Shown: positions 1 to 12,700 of the stretch, piece by piece | How positions within the stretch are numbered: the stretch's first letter is position 1 | Layout: each line of letters opens with the position of its first letter | Assembly (NCBI GenBank): GCA_914767715.1 | Contig: OU612073.1 | Span: 18,476,001-18,540,000 of the forward strand | From: Membranipora membranacea | Taxonomy: Eukaryota; Bryozoa; Gymnolaemata; Cheilostomatida; Membraniporidae | Reading direction: 5' to 3' | Length of the DNA: 64,000 nucleotides | Translations under genes and position numbers: made by a program | Notes under the pieces: model-generated | Told to the model about the DNA's origin: nothing | The model's input: the letters and a program-made list of their open reading frames with translations, nothing else | Database searches by the model: none

Positions 1-35
1 CCTAAAATATTCACGCCTTTTGCATAGTTTTTGAG

Positions 36-123
36 ACCGCAAACATTTCATGCGCGTTTGCTCCACAATTGGTTTCAAAGAGAAGATTCGACTGATAGTA
101 TTTTTCATATTAGTGCTTTTTGG
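36..123 (+). CDS. TPCN2: Probable TPCN2 exon covering part of domain I segment S5
   Basis: An open stretch ends at a good donor (gtaagt at 124). It reads KHFMRVCSTIGFKEK followed by a strongly hydrophobic run ending LVLFG. This fits the end of the domain I S4-S5 linker and S5 of two-pore channel 2, which ends in a similar hydrophobic stretch closing with a phenylalanine-glycine pair. The acceptor at 35 is weak, and the exon ends in phase 2 while the next recognised exon (772) starts in phase 0. At least one small exon coding the start of the pore turret must therefore lie between them, and I could not find it. The assignment rests on hydrophobic pattern and position only. Confidence 0.35.
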
Positions 124-771
124 GTAAGTTAAATTCATGTATTATGGGTATTACAGACACTGTCTGTGTATTTTCATAGAATGTCTGCAGATGATTAAAT
201 TTTTAATGATAAAATTTCTTATGATGTGTCCCGTCCCGTGTCATCCCTGATACAAAATTAAATCTTTTGCAGCAGCTTTTATTGGAAAGTATTATTCCTT
301 CTCACCAGTGCATGATTGTTGATCCTATATTTTCTTTCCTTTTTATGTTTCTGCTCAAAGTTGTGTCAGTGTTTCTGCTTCCATTTGTGAATAACTAGAA
401 AATTTAGTTAGGCTGCGTAAGCTTTCATTGTATGCCTCTTCCATCTTTTTAATTCGTTTGTGAATGTTTCTGTAATTTGATTTCTATGAGATACGTGAAA
501 AGTGATGTTGTTTATGATCAGTTTTAGATGCCCAAGTGCACCTCTTTTCAAATTGTTTATCGCTCTTTATTGCTCATCATTTTTGGGAAATGTTAAAACT
601 ATGGTAGACTGAATTAATTTTAAAGGGCTGGTTTAGAAGCATCAATGGCTCTTTTGAAATAGAATTATTCCATGTCTGTCTCACTAGTATGCGCCTGTGT
701 CGTTAGTCTACTTTGGCCTCATTTTCTGTAGACATTGCTGTATTTGCCAATTTTACCATCATATATTTTAG

Positions 772-3700
772 GTGAAAGAGGACGACTACTTTCGTAGCTT
801 CAATACTTCTCTCATAAGCTTGCTAGTACTGCTGACAACAGCCAACAACCCAGATGGTGAGTTTAATATTCTAAAATTGGGACTGGCACTGGCGGGGTGC
901 CTGTCATCTTAAGAATAAGAGGAGTGTGGCTTTACGTTTTTGGTCCCCGTATATGATCCCAATGTTCTCTATTATACATTTCTGCTTTATCTTAGTCAAT
1001 TCAATCCTGTCTCAGATGTCTTTGGCTACGATAATATTGTGTCCTTTGGTCACAGAGATGTAAAGTGTTTTAAAAAAATTGAATTTCTTAAGCATCTGTT
1101 GATCATGTTTTTTTTCATTTTAGTGATGATGCCAGCTTACACAAAGAACAGACTGTCTGCACTCTACTTTATTGTCTTCCTCATTATTGGTAAGTACATT
1201 CAGTGTCTGCTAAATCCTACTTGTACCAGAATTGATCTCACAAAGGCCAAAATATTATAAAAAAAGGCAGTGAAATGTAAATAATATGTGAGCTCTCGCT
1301 CTGATCCTGTATTCATTCATTGTCATACATTTGTCATGTGATCTGTTTATCTAATAATGCCTAGCTCTTTGGGTTTTACAGCAAATCACTATCACCATTT
1401 CACATTCCAATAATTATATGACACTACAATGTAAACAGAGTAACTAAATTTTCATGAATGGAATGTCATTGATAAAATTAACTTCTGATATGTTGATGAA
1501 TCATTACAATTTAGTTGTGCAATACCAGTACTACTTTCATTGAGGGAAAATGCAGTTTTCCTAAAAGTGATCATATCAAAGAGCATTCAGTATATTTTAT
1601 TATATTGCTACCACGCTATCAATTTTACATCACATTGTTGCCTCCCAAATATGATATTTTTTTAACAGGCCTGTATTGTCTGATGAACATGTTAACAGCT
1701 GTGATATATAATCAATTCAGAGGGTACTTCAAGGTAAGTAAATGACTCAAATGCAATTTAAGATAATATATCCATATTCCATACATCATGGTAAACTTAT
1801 GTTTTCTCAATAGCTATGTGTGTATTGCTGTTGTTTGATTTTAGCTATGAACAGGGAGTTTTGAGTTTCAACATTTTAAGCACCTGGAAATTTGAGGTGT
1901 ATTGCAAAAATTACTCTACTATCAACTAATCAGCTATCAATAATTATATCAATAGCAATAATTTTACTTCTGAGTTATATATAATTGAGCTGAGATACCC
2001 AAAAAGTCGTTGTGAATGATGAATTTATTGTCTTGGAATACTGCTCGCAAAAACAAAACACAAATCTTTGTTAAGCATTTTGTGATATCATTTAATTTCA
2101 TAAATTTAATTTTTAGGCTTCTATGACGTCTAGCTTATTCCGTAGGCGACTTGGTATAAGGGCAGGTTATGAGATGTTGAGACACCGACAGCTGAGGATG
2201 GATAGGCTAAATGTCTCGGTCTCTGTTCAGACAGATGATGGGGGTGAGTATACTGAGCGATACTTGGGGTGTTATATAGTATATTATTATTTTATTATAT
2301 ATATGTTGGAAATATTTGTGGTACTGAGGCTAGTTATTGCGCTGTCAGGTTGCTACTATACTTGAAAATGGTTTACGTCATTGACTTGATAGAAATAGTG
2401 TATTTTACTAAGTCAATGGTCTTTGGCTTAATCAATGATTTTTACAACTGAAGACGTTTAAAAATTTTGCGGAAAAACTCAACACCTGAAAAGATTGATA
2501 TGCTTCTGTCATTATTGCAATGGTGACTAAGTTTTCTTTTCTTGGCAACAACGACTCTGCTCCTCGAGTCACAGACGAAGTGCTTGAATACATGAATGTT
2601 TGTTCCCAGGTGATTGCTGTCATGTGAGAAGTCAATGTAAAATTTTGCACCACTGTACCAAATCCAAAATTTAGTTAGAAAGACTGTATGTTTGTGGATT
2701 GAGAGGGATGCATCCAAAATTTGTCATGAATGTCTCATGTGACACTCAAATACCGGTACCAGCCAAATCTGTGATAATATCTCGAAAGTTGGAAAATCCA
2801 TCAACATTCCAGGAAATCATAAACTTAGTCACCATTTTACTTAATTTTAGAGATCATTAGACATACATAATATGGACAATCTCATTTGTGAATCATAATA
2901 TAATATAACATAGATTAAAATTGATTGTATACCTGTACTATCTTTGACTGCTTTTTTAGAATTTAAAGGTGAGGCGGGGTTTCATAAGAGTAATATTAAT
3001 GTCCACGCGTTCTCCCTTTCCCTATCCAATAATTTCAAATTACAGACATGATTAAATCAGATACTCCTGACTTCCCTAAGTAATTATTTTGAGTTTGCTC
3101 CCCAAAATACTGTTCAAATTTTGACAAATCATTATTCATAATCCTAATTTTTCAAATGGTACTCAATCAATGAATTTCTTAAAATTTTAATTAATTGACG
3201 GCAACAAGCTCACTCCTGGAATATATATAACAACAAAATTCATCTTGAATAACAGATTTGTCCAAAAAAAAAATAGCTCATTTAAAGCAATATTGCCGAT
3301 CCGCAAACTTATCATGTTTTATAATTTTTGTTGTATTTTGTTAAAAAATTAAAACAGGAGTTCCTAAGCAGGCTGTGATATCAGCTATCCCTAAACTAAG
3401 AATCAGTAAAAAGTCTAAGGATCAGCTGGAGAAGGCGTTCAAGGATTACCCAGAATTCATCAGCTCTATTCAGCTACAGGAAGTGTTTGATCAATACGAC
3501 AGACGACAAGCTCTCAGGCGCCAGGTAAGTGTCAGCTAAGTGTCAGCTGTACACAGAATGTCTCTATAAATCAGAGTATGTAATGTCAGGTTTATTTATA
3601 CCGGCCATCTTTTTAGTTAATTTGTATCACCACCTCATGTTCTTAGACGGAGAGTTAAAGAAAAGTTTGACACAACAATAAAATAAAGTTAAAATTAATA

Positions 3701-6700
3701 AAATTATGTTCTGTCCAGCGCGCTTGTTTTGGCAAATAAAATATAATGTTGCTCAGTTTCACTCCACTCCCTAAGAAATGTGCCCTCATCATTTTGATCT
3801 GAAAATCAAAAAGGGTGAGAAATGAAACACCTCTCCCCTCTTCCCTGTTTTAAAAATCGGGGGTTAATTCGGAAAGGCTTTCAGAGGTAGCATATTGGAT
3901 CTAAGGAATATGAAATTCATTTGTATTGCAGATTTGTTTTGTTGTATGAAAACTGGATTATATTTTGTGAGCTGCCTCTGGCTTTAATTTTTATGTTGCT
4001 GAAAGATGGAAAAGCCCCACAAAATCATCTCAATCACTGTTGCTCTGAAAAATAAGGTAACAGGTAAAAATAAAAGGGGTTCAAATATTTCCCATTTTAG
4101 AGCAAAATTTTACAAATTAAATTCCCTCCTTCAGCTAGTTGAAGTAGTTCACTTTGCAGTACAGTTCTTTTTCCCTTGGTATGACCTTAACATTTATTTT
4201 CCCACGCAGATCTGTAGTACCGGTGCTTTGCAAAAGAAACTGTTTTGGGATAGCCATAAAATGTGTAAGACCCTGTCATTAGTCCTCATATTTTTATGAA
4301 GACATTCAATATTCCCAACTTCTTCCTCATCAGTCACTATTGTGGATCAGAGAGGGGGAAGCTCATAAGTCCAGATATATTATTATGACACATTTCCCCC
4401 CCCCCCCCCTGGAGTGGAAGTATAATTGAGGGATATGTAAAAAGGAGAAAAATCAACCAAAGTTATTTATAATTAGTCAGGGAATTTACTTAGAAACTAT
4501 AGCTGCAATATGTGGTTGTTCCATTGAGGATTGCAAAACTGTGGTGTAAATAATGCAATAATTAAACTGATGTACTTCATAGTTTCGGAAACATCATTTT
4601 CATTGGTAATTACTCTATACTAAAAATGGAACGTACTAACTACTAACAGTCGGTTTTATGGGAAATTCCATGTGATTGTGATGTTATTCTCTGATGTCAC
4701 GGCTGGTTGATTGCAACACTTATTTACGACATGTTTTCTGCGCAGTATTTATCCTATCAACCATGTACAGCCACATCGCTAGTCACAGATTACACGACAA
4801 CATCTTACTTCCTGCCCTTTATTGAGTTGACAGTTGTCAATATTTACCACTGGTATGGTACTTGTTGATATATGGTAGTGTTTATCCCACATGCGGTGTT
4901 GTGTTACTGATGAAACTAACACACCAAGAAGTGTTCCTTCTTGCAATCATTATGTCAATCATTATGTCAATTAATAAGTTTTCTCCGAGACTTTCCAATC
5001 GGTTGTCATCCATTCCAGGAACCTATTTTGGAATGACTGCCACGTTTAGTCTTTAAGCTTTCAGGTGATATTGGTGGGCGAAGATTATCATTCACAATCT
5101 GAAGTTCATAATTGGTTCATTTGGTATTTGAAATTCCGCCATTCTTCCGTAACAGCTTATGTGAATGATTGGGATTTATGTAATAAAATTGAGATTTTTC
5201 CAAACCAGGAATGTTGGATAAAACTTATCACCAGGATAAAGGCATATAAAGGGATGTTCATAATATTTCTCCTGATTTTCATTGGAGGCGGTCGGAGAGT
5301 GGGCAGTCGCGGACCCCCTCCCACTTGAGGATTTAGTCTGTGTAGCAATGATTAGATCAAGTTTGATTAGATCAAGTTTAATCCGATTGCCTGCATTCCA
5401 GTTGCTCCCTTCCACTGGTCATGCGGCGTGACTAGTGGACCAGGAGCAACTCTGAATGCAGGCAAATAGACCAAACTTGGTGTAAGCAATGATTCACTAT
5501 TTCTTAGGGTGAGTTTTATGACTTGCCTGTTTTGATCAAACTTTCCGACCTGCACTACTAAGCCCACCAATGGTAAAATGATTTTTGAAATAGTCAATTA
5601 GTCACACCCGGCCTTGTGCTTCCTTGATTATGTTGGAAGTTCCATATCGCTTCTTAAAATTAGTCATGATGTTTCCTTGAGGGTAACACAGTATTCCAGC
5701 TTAGGAAAAATTGAATTACTCAGGAGTTCAGAGAAAAAAAATTGAATAAGAAAAAGAAAAACTGGAATATCCAAGAACATTCTTGATAGAAAATTATTAT
5801 GCAATGTGGCAGCAAGAGTGATGTAATACTCTCTTTCTGTAATTGATACGTGGTGCAATGTAATGTAAACACAAAGTACCAATTCATACAAGAGATTCCT
5901 GGAGCTTGTTTGATAAGTATTCGGTGATACGAACAGCAAGACTTGTCGGATACAATCTGGGAATTCCATGAGTAATGGGATTACCGCCCAGTAGTAGTTT
6001 TACTATACTTCATTGGATCACTCTTTGATCAATGAAGGGAACTTTTGTGTATGGCACTTTTATGAGTGGTGTTGAAATTATTATGATAATTGTCCCCAGA
6101 AACTTCTGGTGCTATTATTGCCAGATAAAGTAAATTATACCACAATATTTTATGGTTTCTTAGTAGGGGTCAAAAGAGAGGAGGAAAGTTAACACAAAAT
6201 ATTATTAAATGTTGCACACTTCAACGTAGTCTTATTTGATATTATTAATGTGCATAAGAACATTGCCTCATTGCTGACTTTTAGTAAATTCCATTGCTCA
6301 TTCATTACCTTATGTGGATGTTGCGTGGTTTCAAGTTTGCTACCTTTTACGTACTGGCAAAGATAATAAATACTGGTACCTTATAAGCAGTTTTTACTGG
6401 TCTGTGTTAACAAAGTCTCAGTACAATACTTGTTCCATAAGCCAGTCACCAGTGCTACATCAAACGAAGTGATCAGAACTGAGCAACTCTCGTGATATAT
6501 TAACTCTGAACTGAAAATGTTTTGTGACTATTTTTGTAAAGAAAGGCACCTGGTACAAAATTGGAAGTGTTAAAATTTCAGCCACTATCATGTGAAATGG
6601 TGCTGTTGGGCTGACAGTCTTACCATCATTGGCAACTGTCTTGCTCTAACGAGATGGTTTTTGGTTAACCTGTTCCATTGGAGGGGAGAGTTTTCCTACC

Positions 6701-9700
6701 TAGCCAACTGGAACCCCAAGTATTCCTTATTGTGTTATAAATAAGGAAATCAATTTTAAGGCGCTCAATTTTCCATATCCTGACCTGTTTCCTTAGTACC
6801 AGAACTTACCCTTTTGAGCTTGGGTTAATTATAGACAACATGTAACAACATGTATTCTGTTTAGGACAAATCTGTCAATTCATCTTATGACACCGATTTC
6901 AGGTCGGATAAAGAACGCTAAGAAAAATATATCAAGGATACAAAATTTTATCATTGATTATAAAATGTAGTCATATACCAACATATTTGAGATTAGCGAA
7001 TTCCTCCTGAAATAACTGTGGTGCAATCTTAAACAATATTTTCTCACGCTGGTGAAATTTTTTAAAAGCATTGTCTACTTTTTATTATTACAGTGGTTGG
7101 TGTAATTTTAGTTATATCAGAGACTATAGATATATCTATAGTCTCTGGTTATACCGTTACCACTCAATTTGAATTGCATCTTTATTTTTCTTTGGTCATA
7201 TTTGTTTCAAAGAACATTGTTTGCTTCAAGGTTTCCAAATTTTGGCTTTTGTTTGATTTGACAATAACTCCCGCAAATTACTAATTTAGCCTTTTACAGT
7301 AAAACACTGAGCCATACTATTTTGCACATTAATTGTTACACAACTACTATTTTTATGGCACGGCTTGAGAAAATAATGTTCTGGAAAATTTCGAAAATCA
7401 ATGTGCAGTTATATAAAAAGACAAAAACCAAAGCATTTAGCTGATTCCAGGGACAACTATTATTGTAAATTATGTAAATTGATGGATAGCTTTGAGATAA
7501 ACCTTGAAATCTGGCACAGTGATCGAATGACTAAATATATTCAACAAATGAAAAAGAAGATGAATGGGAGAAATGCTGGGTGACCAGAAATAAGGAAAAT
7601 CGACTATCTGAAGTAGCAATGCAATGGGCAATATTAGTGATGTAAACATTATGCAGTATGCTCTAAATGGGTACAGCTAATGGTCACATGAAACTTTATC
7701 ATGCGCTTATCTGTGAATCAGTTGTGGGAAATTCCATGTAATTGGGCTGAGTTTCTTTGTACAGTTGAAACATTATTGTTGAAAAATATCTGCTCTTCAC
7801 TACTGTCAGGCCCAATTAACACTTCTCTAATTACCACTGTTATAACAGTCAAATAAGTTCAGGTGACCATTAGTTGGATCGTCGCTGGCAAGGAAGCATA
7901 GCATGGTGAAATTCGGGTCCTTTTCATGTTTCTGCATTCTGATCCAATGAATAGAGCATTTCTTTTCATTCATCCAACTGGTTGTTTACTTTACTTTTAA
8001 TTAAAAGTACATTGTGCTGTTGTGGTTCTTTTCACATTTTAACAAAAGAAATAAGCAGTCCCAAAATTGAAGGTTACACTAACTAACTAAAGTAAGTTAT
8101 GAAATGAAACAGATTTACTGTTGATGGTTCAGCCCTCTTAAACGAAAGTTATATGCTATATGACCCCTAGTACTATGTGTCATGCTAATACATGAAAATT
8201 CTTGGTGTACCTGTTCTTATGTTAGAATGAAGGGGAGGGGGAGAAATTTTGTAATCTAGTCCACAGAAACCTCACAGCTTCCTCATTACGACATATTAAT
8301 CATAGACATGGGAATCGGTTGAAAAGCTTCGTTTTCCACGGCCCTCACCTGTGTCTTTCCTGCTGTAATGTCATCAAAAGAAATTGCACGCCTCAAAATT
8401 GAACTTGGTGCTGTACAAAAGCAAAGTTTATTACTATTTGAAAATTTTTAAAGATGCCTAGTTGCCAATTGTACATTCAAAACATTATAATAAACTAAGT
8501 TTTAGGCACACCAGCTAGAAAACCAGCTCTGGCTAGGGCTGGAAACCCTAATTTACATCCATTCTGCAACTTCAGAACTTCATATATATTTGCTAACCAG
8601 ACTTGTCATTGTTGATCAATACTAAGGAGTACCAAGGAGTTTCTACCATAGAGTTATGACTCTTTGATTTATACAGAGTTTTTATTTGAGGAAGTGTTTC
8701 TTTCCTTGTAGTAGCTGATGTGTCATTTTATCATTAGTTAGCTATAAACTTGGAACAATCTAATTTTGTTCTCCACACAAATCCATGAGTATGCAATTCC
8801 CCTCCTACGAATAAAATCTGGGACACCAGTATGCATATTGGTGATGGTAGAAAAGCCAAGTTGAATGAGGCTCAGCAAACATTTTGAAGACAATACTTGT
8901 GTTGGAAACAAAAGTCTCATCTTTTACACTCCAACAAACCAATTTTCCATGTGTTACCGAACAACTCCTGCAGGGTTAGTTTGAGTTCTCAAACTGTGCA
9001 CGGGTTTCTGGTGGTGGAATAGAATGCCACCTCCAGCAACTTGAACTGAGTTGGAGCACTTAAACTAATTCCCCTGGTTGCTACCTATGTGTACATGCTC
9101 AACATTGGAGTGCTTCATTTTCATTTCCTATCTTCTTTTGCAGCACTCTGTGGAGATTCCTTGGTATCATGAGGGCACGATTAAGTACAGAATACAGGCT
9201 GTCTTAGTACATTCATACTTCAATTACTTTGGCTGTTTTGTGGTGCTTGGCAATGTGGCAGCTATATCTGTAAGTTTGGTGTGAGCAATACATACTTACA
9301 ATTTTGCTGCATGCCATGCACATCATCACTTTGAAAATACTGCCAAAAGACTGGAGACTGTACCATATGGTCTGTCCATATCAATACTAAGACATTTTAT
9401 TTATTTATTTTATATTCAATTTATTATCCTGTACTAGAGCAAATGAGACAGTGATTCAAAGTGGAAAACCAAACAGCTAGCATATGCTCAATGACTTTCA
9501 TTGCTTGAACCTGTATTAGGAGCTCTGTGGTTTCCAATCTGGAGTAAAATTAGATAATATTGGTTGCTTGATCTGTTGGGGTTTGGGGATATATGTCAAT
9601 CAAAGACTTTTTACTGACTTTTACATGCACATCTGTACTATGCACTTTTCAGTATGTTCTAAGTCAGGGCTGCCCAACGAGTGGCCCTGGGGCCGCATAC

Positions 9701-12700
9701 GGCCCCCGACCCAATTTTATGCGGCCCCCAACCCGTCTGAGAAAATTGTGTAGTCGCAAAAAACAATTTTCACCCCTATATTTATTACATTCCTCATTTG
9801 TACAATAATAAGGAACGCTCTACATCTAGTCACAGTATTTTGGAATTCCCCAACCATTGCATATGAGTGAGCTCCAATAAATAAATTCTCCTCTGCAGAG
9901 ATGAAAATACTGCACACCCATATATGAATGTTTGATTTATGGCGAGGTTGCGGGCCCCCAGGGACATTGCAATATGTGGATGCGGCCCCCTCAATGAAAA
10001 GGTTGGGCACCCCTGTTCTAAGTGATATGTGCGATGTGCTTTCCCATTTGTACTGGGTACTATGCAATATGTACTATGTACATTTGCCTTCCATAGTGCA
10101 TACAACTGGGGTTCAGTGATTGTTCACTCAGCTTTTTTATTGTGTTGTAGGTGTTATTCAGTACACAATACGACCAAGCACTGGGATCTGTACACAACTC
10201 TATTCATGTATGTATAACTGACGGCTCTTCTCTCGATAGAGCAGATGTCACAGTATATTTGATCAATGTTGAGCGTAGGGCGCATAATTTTATGGCGTCA
10301 TAGACTGTTAGAGCAGTAGAATTAGAGATAGTTTTGCAAACTGGCCAATCGTCTCCGAGCGCATTTGTTGTTCCAAAATTAGGCCTTAGCATATTGGGAC
10401 CATACTGACTGTCAGATAAAAACTTTTGTAGCCTTAATAACCAAAGAGAGCAAGCACCACAGAGCGTTTGCCCTGCATATATTATGCATACGGGAATATA
10501 TGTCCCTCAGAATTGACCCATGGGACTAACATTTATTGACAAAAACATAGCCTCCGAATAGCATCTGCCCTTACACAAAACCTGAATATGTAATCATTCT
10601 TCAATGAGGCCAAAATAGAGCATGTTGCAATAAATAAATAAATAATGACATAAATGTATGTCTGAAAAGAATCAAGATGAAAACATATGTAGCTTGTTTA
10701 TATTTGATCTTCTTTCTGTTTGTAGACAATGAATTTGACGTTTGCCGTTTACTACACTATTGAGAAAATGCTGTTGATTTGGGCGAATGGCTGGAGAAGA
10801 TTCACTAACAGTAAACTCGATGTATTTGATACATTTGTAATCGCTCTTGTTGTGGTAAGGGCTTCAATCTACCAAAGGTACAAACTTTCCGCTGGTCATG
10901 TATATTGCACTGTTGTATATTAGTTGATTCGATGTTTTGATTTTAACATCCGCATAGGTTAAAGAGATAATTTTCATTCCGTTTTAGTTCTTAAATCAAT
11001 ATCAGTGAAAGTTTATTGGTTGAAGCTCAACAATGTTTGGCTTAGTTGCTAAAAATAGTCCCTGAGTTTTTTAAACAGTAATAACCAATTAAGATGTATC
11101 AGTTATGGAAAAGTGTAAAGCTTTGGGTGGTCATGAAATCAGACCATATCACCAGACCTAGAACCTGAATCACTGTATCCTAGCGCCTATTTAACAATAT
11201 TATCAAATACAAACATTCACTGCTAAATCTGTATATCTTTATGTCATAAGGTCTATTTGTACATGTATAAGTTGGTGTTTACCTATTCTTGTTCATTATG
11301 GGCGGGTCTGATCTTGAATGTAATATCCTTAAATATTTGACATGGAAAATCATGATGTATTGTTTGATTATTTGATTTGAATGTTTGGAAAGTATTATCA
11401 TAAAAAGTCTTGATTGTTGGTTGACTATCCTTCATGCCTAATTTTATCTAAATGAAAAATTTTGAATAGGTGATTTATAATGCAATTACAACTCACTCAA
11501 CATGAAACAAAGGTGCTTAAAATTAACTAGGCCCTAATTGTAACTGGGTTCAAATTCAAAGAAATCATTCTAGGCGGCTGGTTGTTAGTGATATGTTGTT
11601 GAATAGACAACTCTCTAATATTAACATTTTAAAATTTTTCCGTCAAGACTTTTTGTATTGGCACATACTCGTGAAACGGAACCAGGGTCCCAGCTAGATA
11701 GTAGATTTTGCTGCAAGTGGGAAATTTGGACGCTGAGACGAGACAGTATTGCTCACATTGCAAAATCTCAAGGAATAGTGGCCTGTTTGCCTAATATTGG
11801 TATTTCTCTCTCATTTCAGATCTTGCAGGTGATATTTCTCTCCCTATATGGAGATGATGTGTTTAATGGCCATCCTAATAAACAGGAAATAATAACAGAT
11901 ACCACACTGTGGCAACTCGTCAAAACTATAAATCTGCTCATAATTCTACGTCTCATCAGAATTCTACCTCAGATAAAGGTAACATACCATCAGCTAGTGG
12001 CAGAGTGAGACGTGCTAGACCTGTCCGTCGAGCTTATATTGTTTTCTAGCAAACGATTGCGAAGCTTATGGTCTTCAAATCAGCATATACTCTTCCAACA
12101 ACAGTGAGGTATTTCCATCACTAGGAGATGACCTCATATGCGAGGTCACCTCCTAGTGATGGAAATACCTCACTGTTGTTAAGGTCCCCTCTCTTCCCCT
12201 GTCTCCATAGCCTGCAGATTCTGTTTGAAATTAAAAAAATTTTTGTAACTCTCCGATGTCAGATATTGTGTCTCTCGAACACTCAGTTGCAACAGACCCA
12301 GATTTATGTGAGACAGTGAGATCAGACTGGCTGGGCGTAAACATAGTCACGCTTAGTACTGCTTACATAAGCTTTTTTCTTGAAGTATGTTCCCTGGTCT
12401 CTGAACATTTACTGAGACAACAATTATAGGAGCAACATGAACATATGACCGCAGACTAAGGATATCTTTTTATCCTTCCCCTTCGATTAGACACATCCCT
12501 CCTATTCCACATGTGAACTTTGGACACCCAAGGACAACACAAGCATCTTCTTAGAAAATGGTCATAGCATCCTATGTGCATAACAGAAAATTTCTTTGCC
12601 AAAATAAAATGATATCTTTGAAACTTTAAACAAGGCCAATCTGTCACACTGTTTAAGCGTGCAAGACTTGTGTAACAATGTACCAGGATACTGTACCCGT

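Larger units (their letters stand above)
3525..9143 (+). other. Long intron of the TPCN2 gene (5.6 kb)
   Basis: No exon could be supported between the linker exon ending at 3524 (phase 0) and the repeat II S1 exon starting at 9144 (phase 0). The two flanking exons join in frame and the protein reads through without a gap relative to TPC2. The intron holds a poly-C run near 4388-4410, a foldback element near 5386-5466 and a perfect 30-bp palindrome at 7118-7147. The rest is AT-rich sequence in which I see nothing. Confidence 0.7.

Noticed and set aside
4746-4850. Possible extra TPCN2 exon after ctgcgcag
   Set aside because: The translation does not resemble the channel, and the flanking exons join in frame without it.
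7093-7284. Open stretch after a cag, translating to a hydrophobic peptide that looked like segment S1 of repeat II of the channel
   Set aside because: The exon at 9144-9269 supplies that part with better similarity and correct phase; the stretch here derives from a perfect palindrome and lacks a donor in frame.
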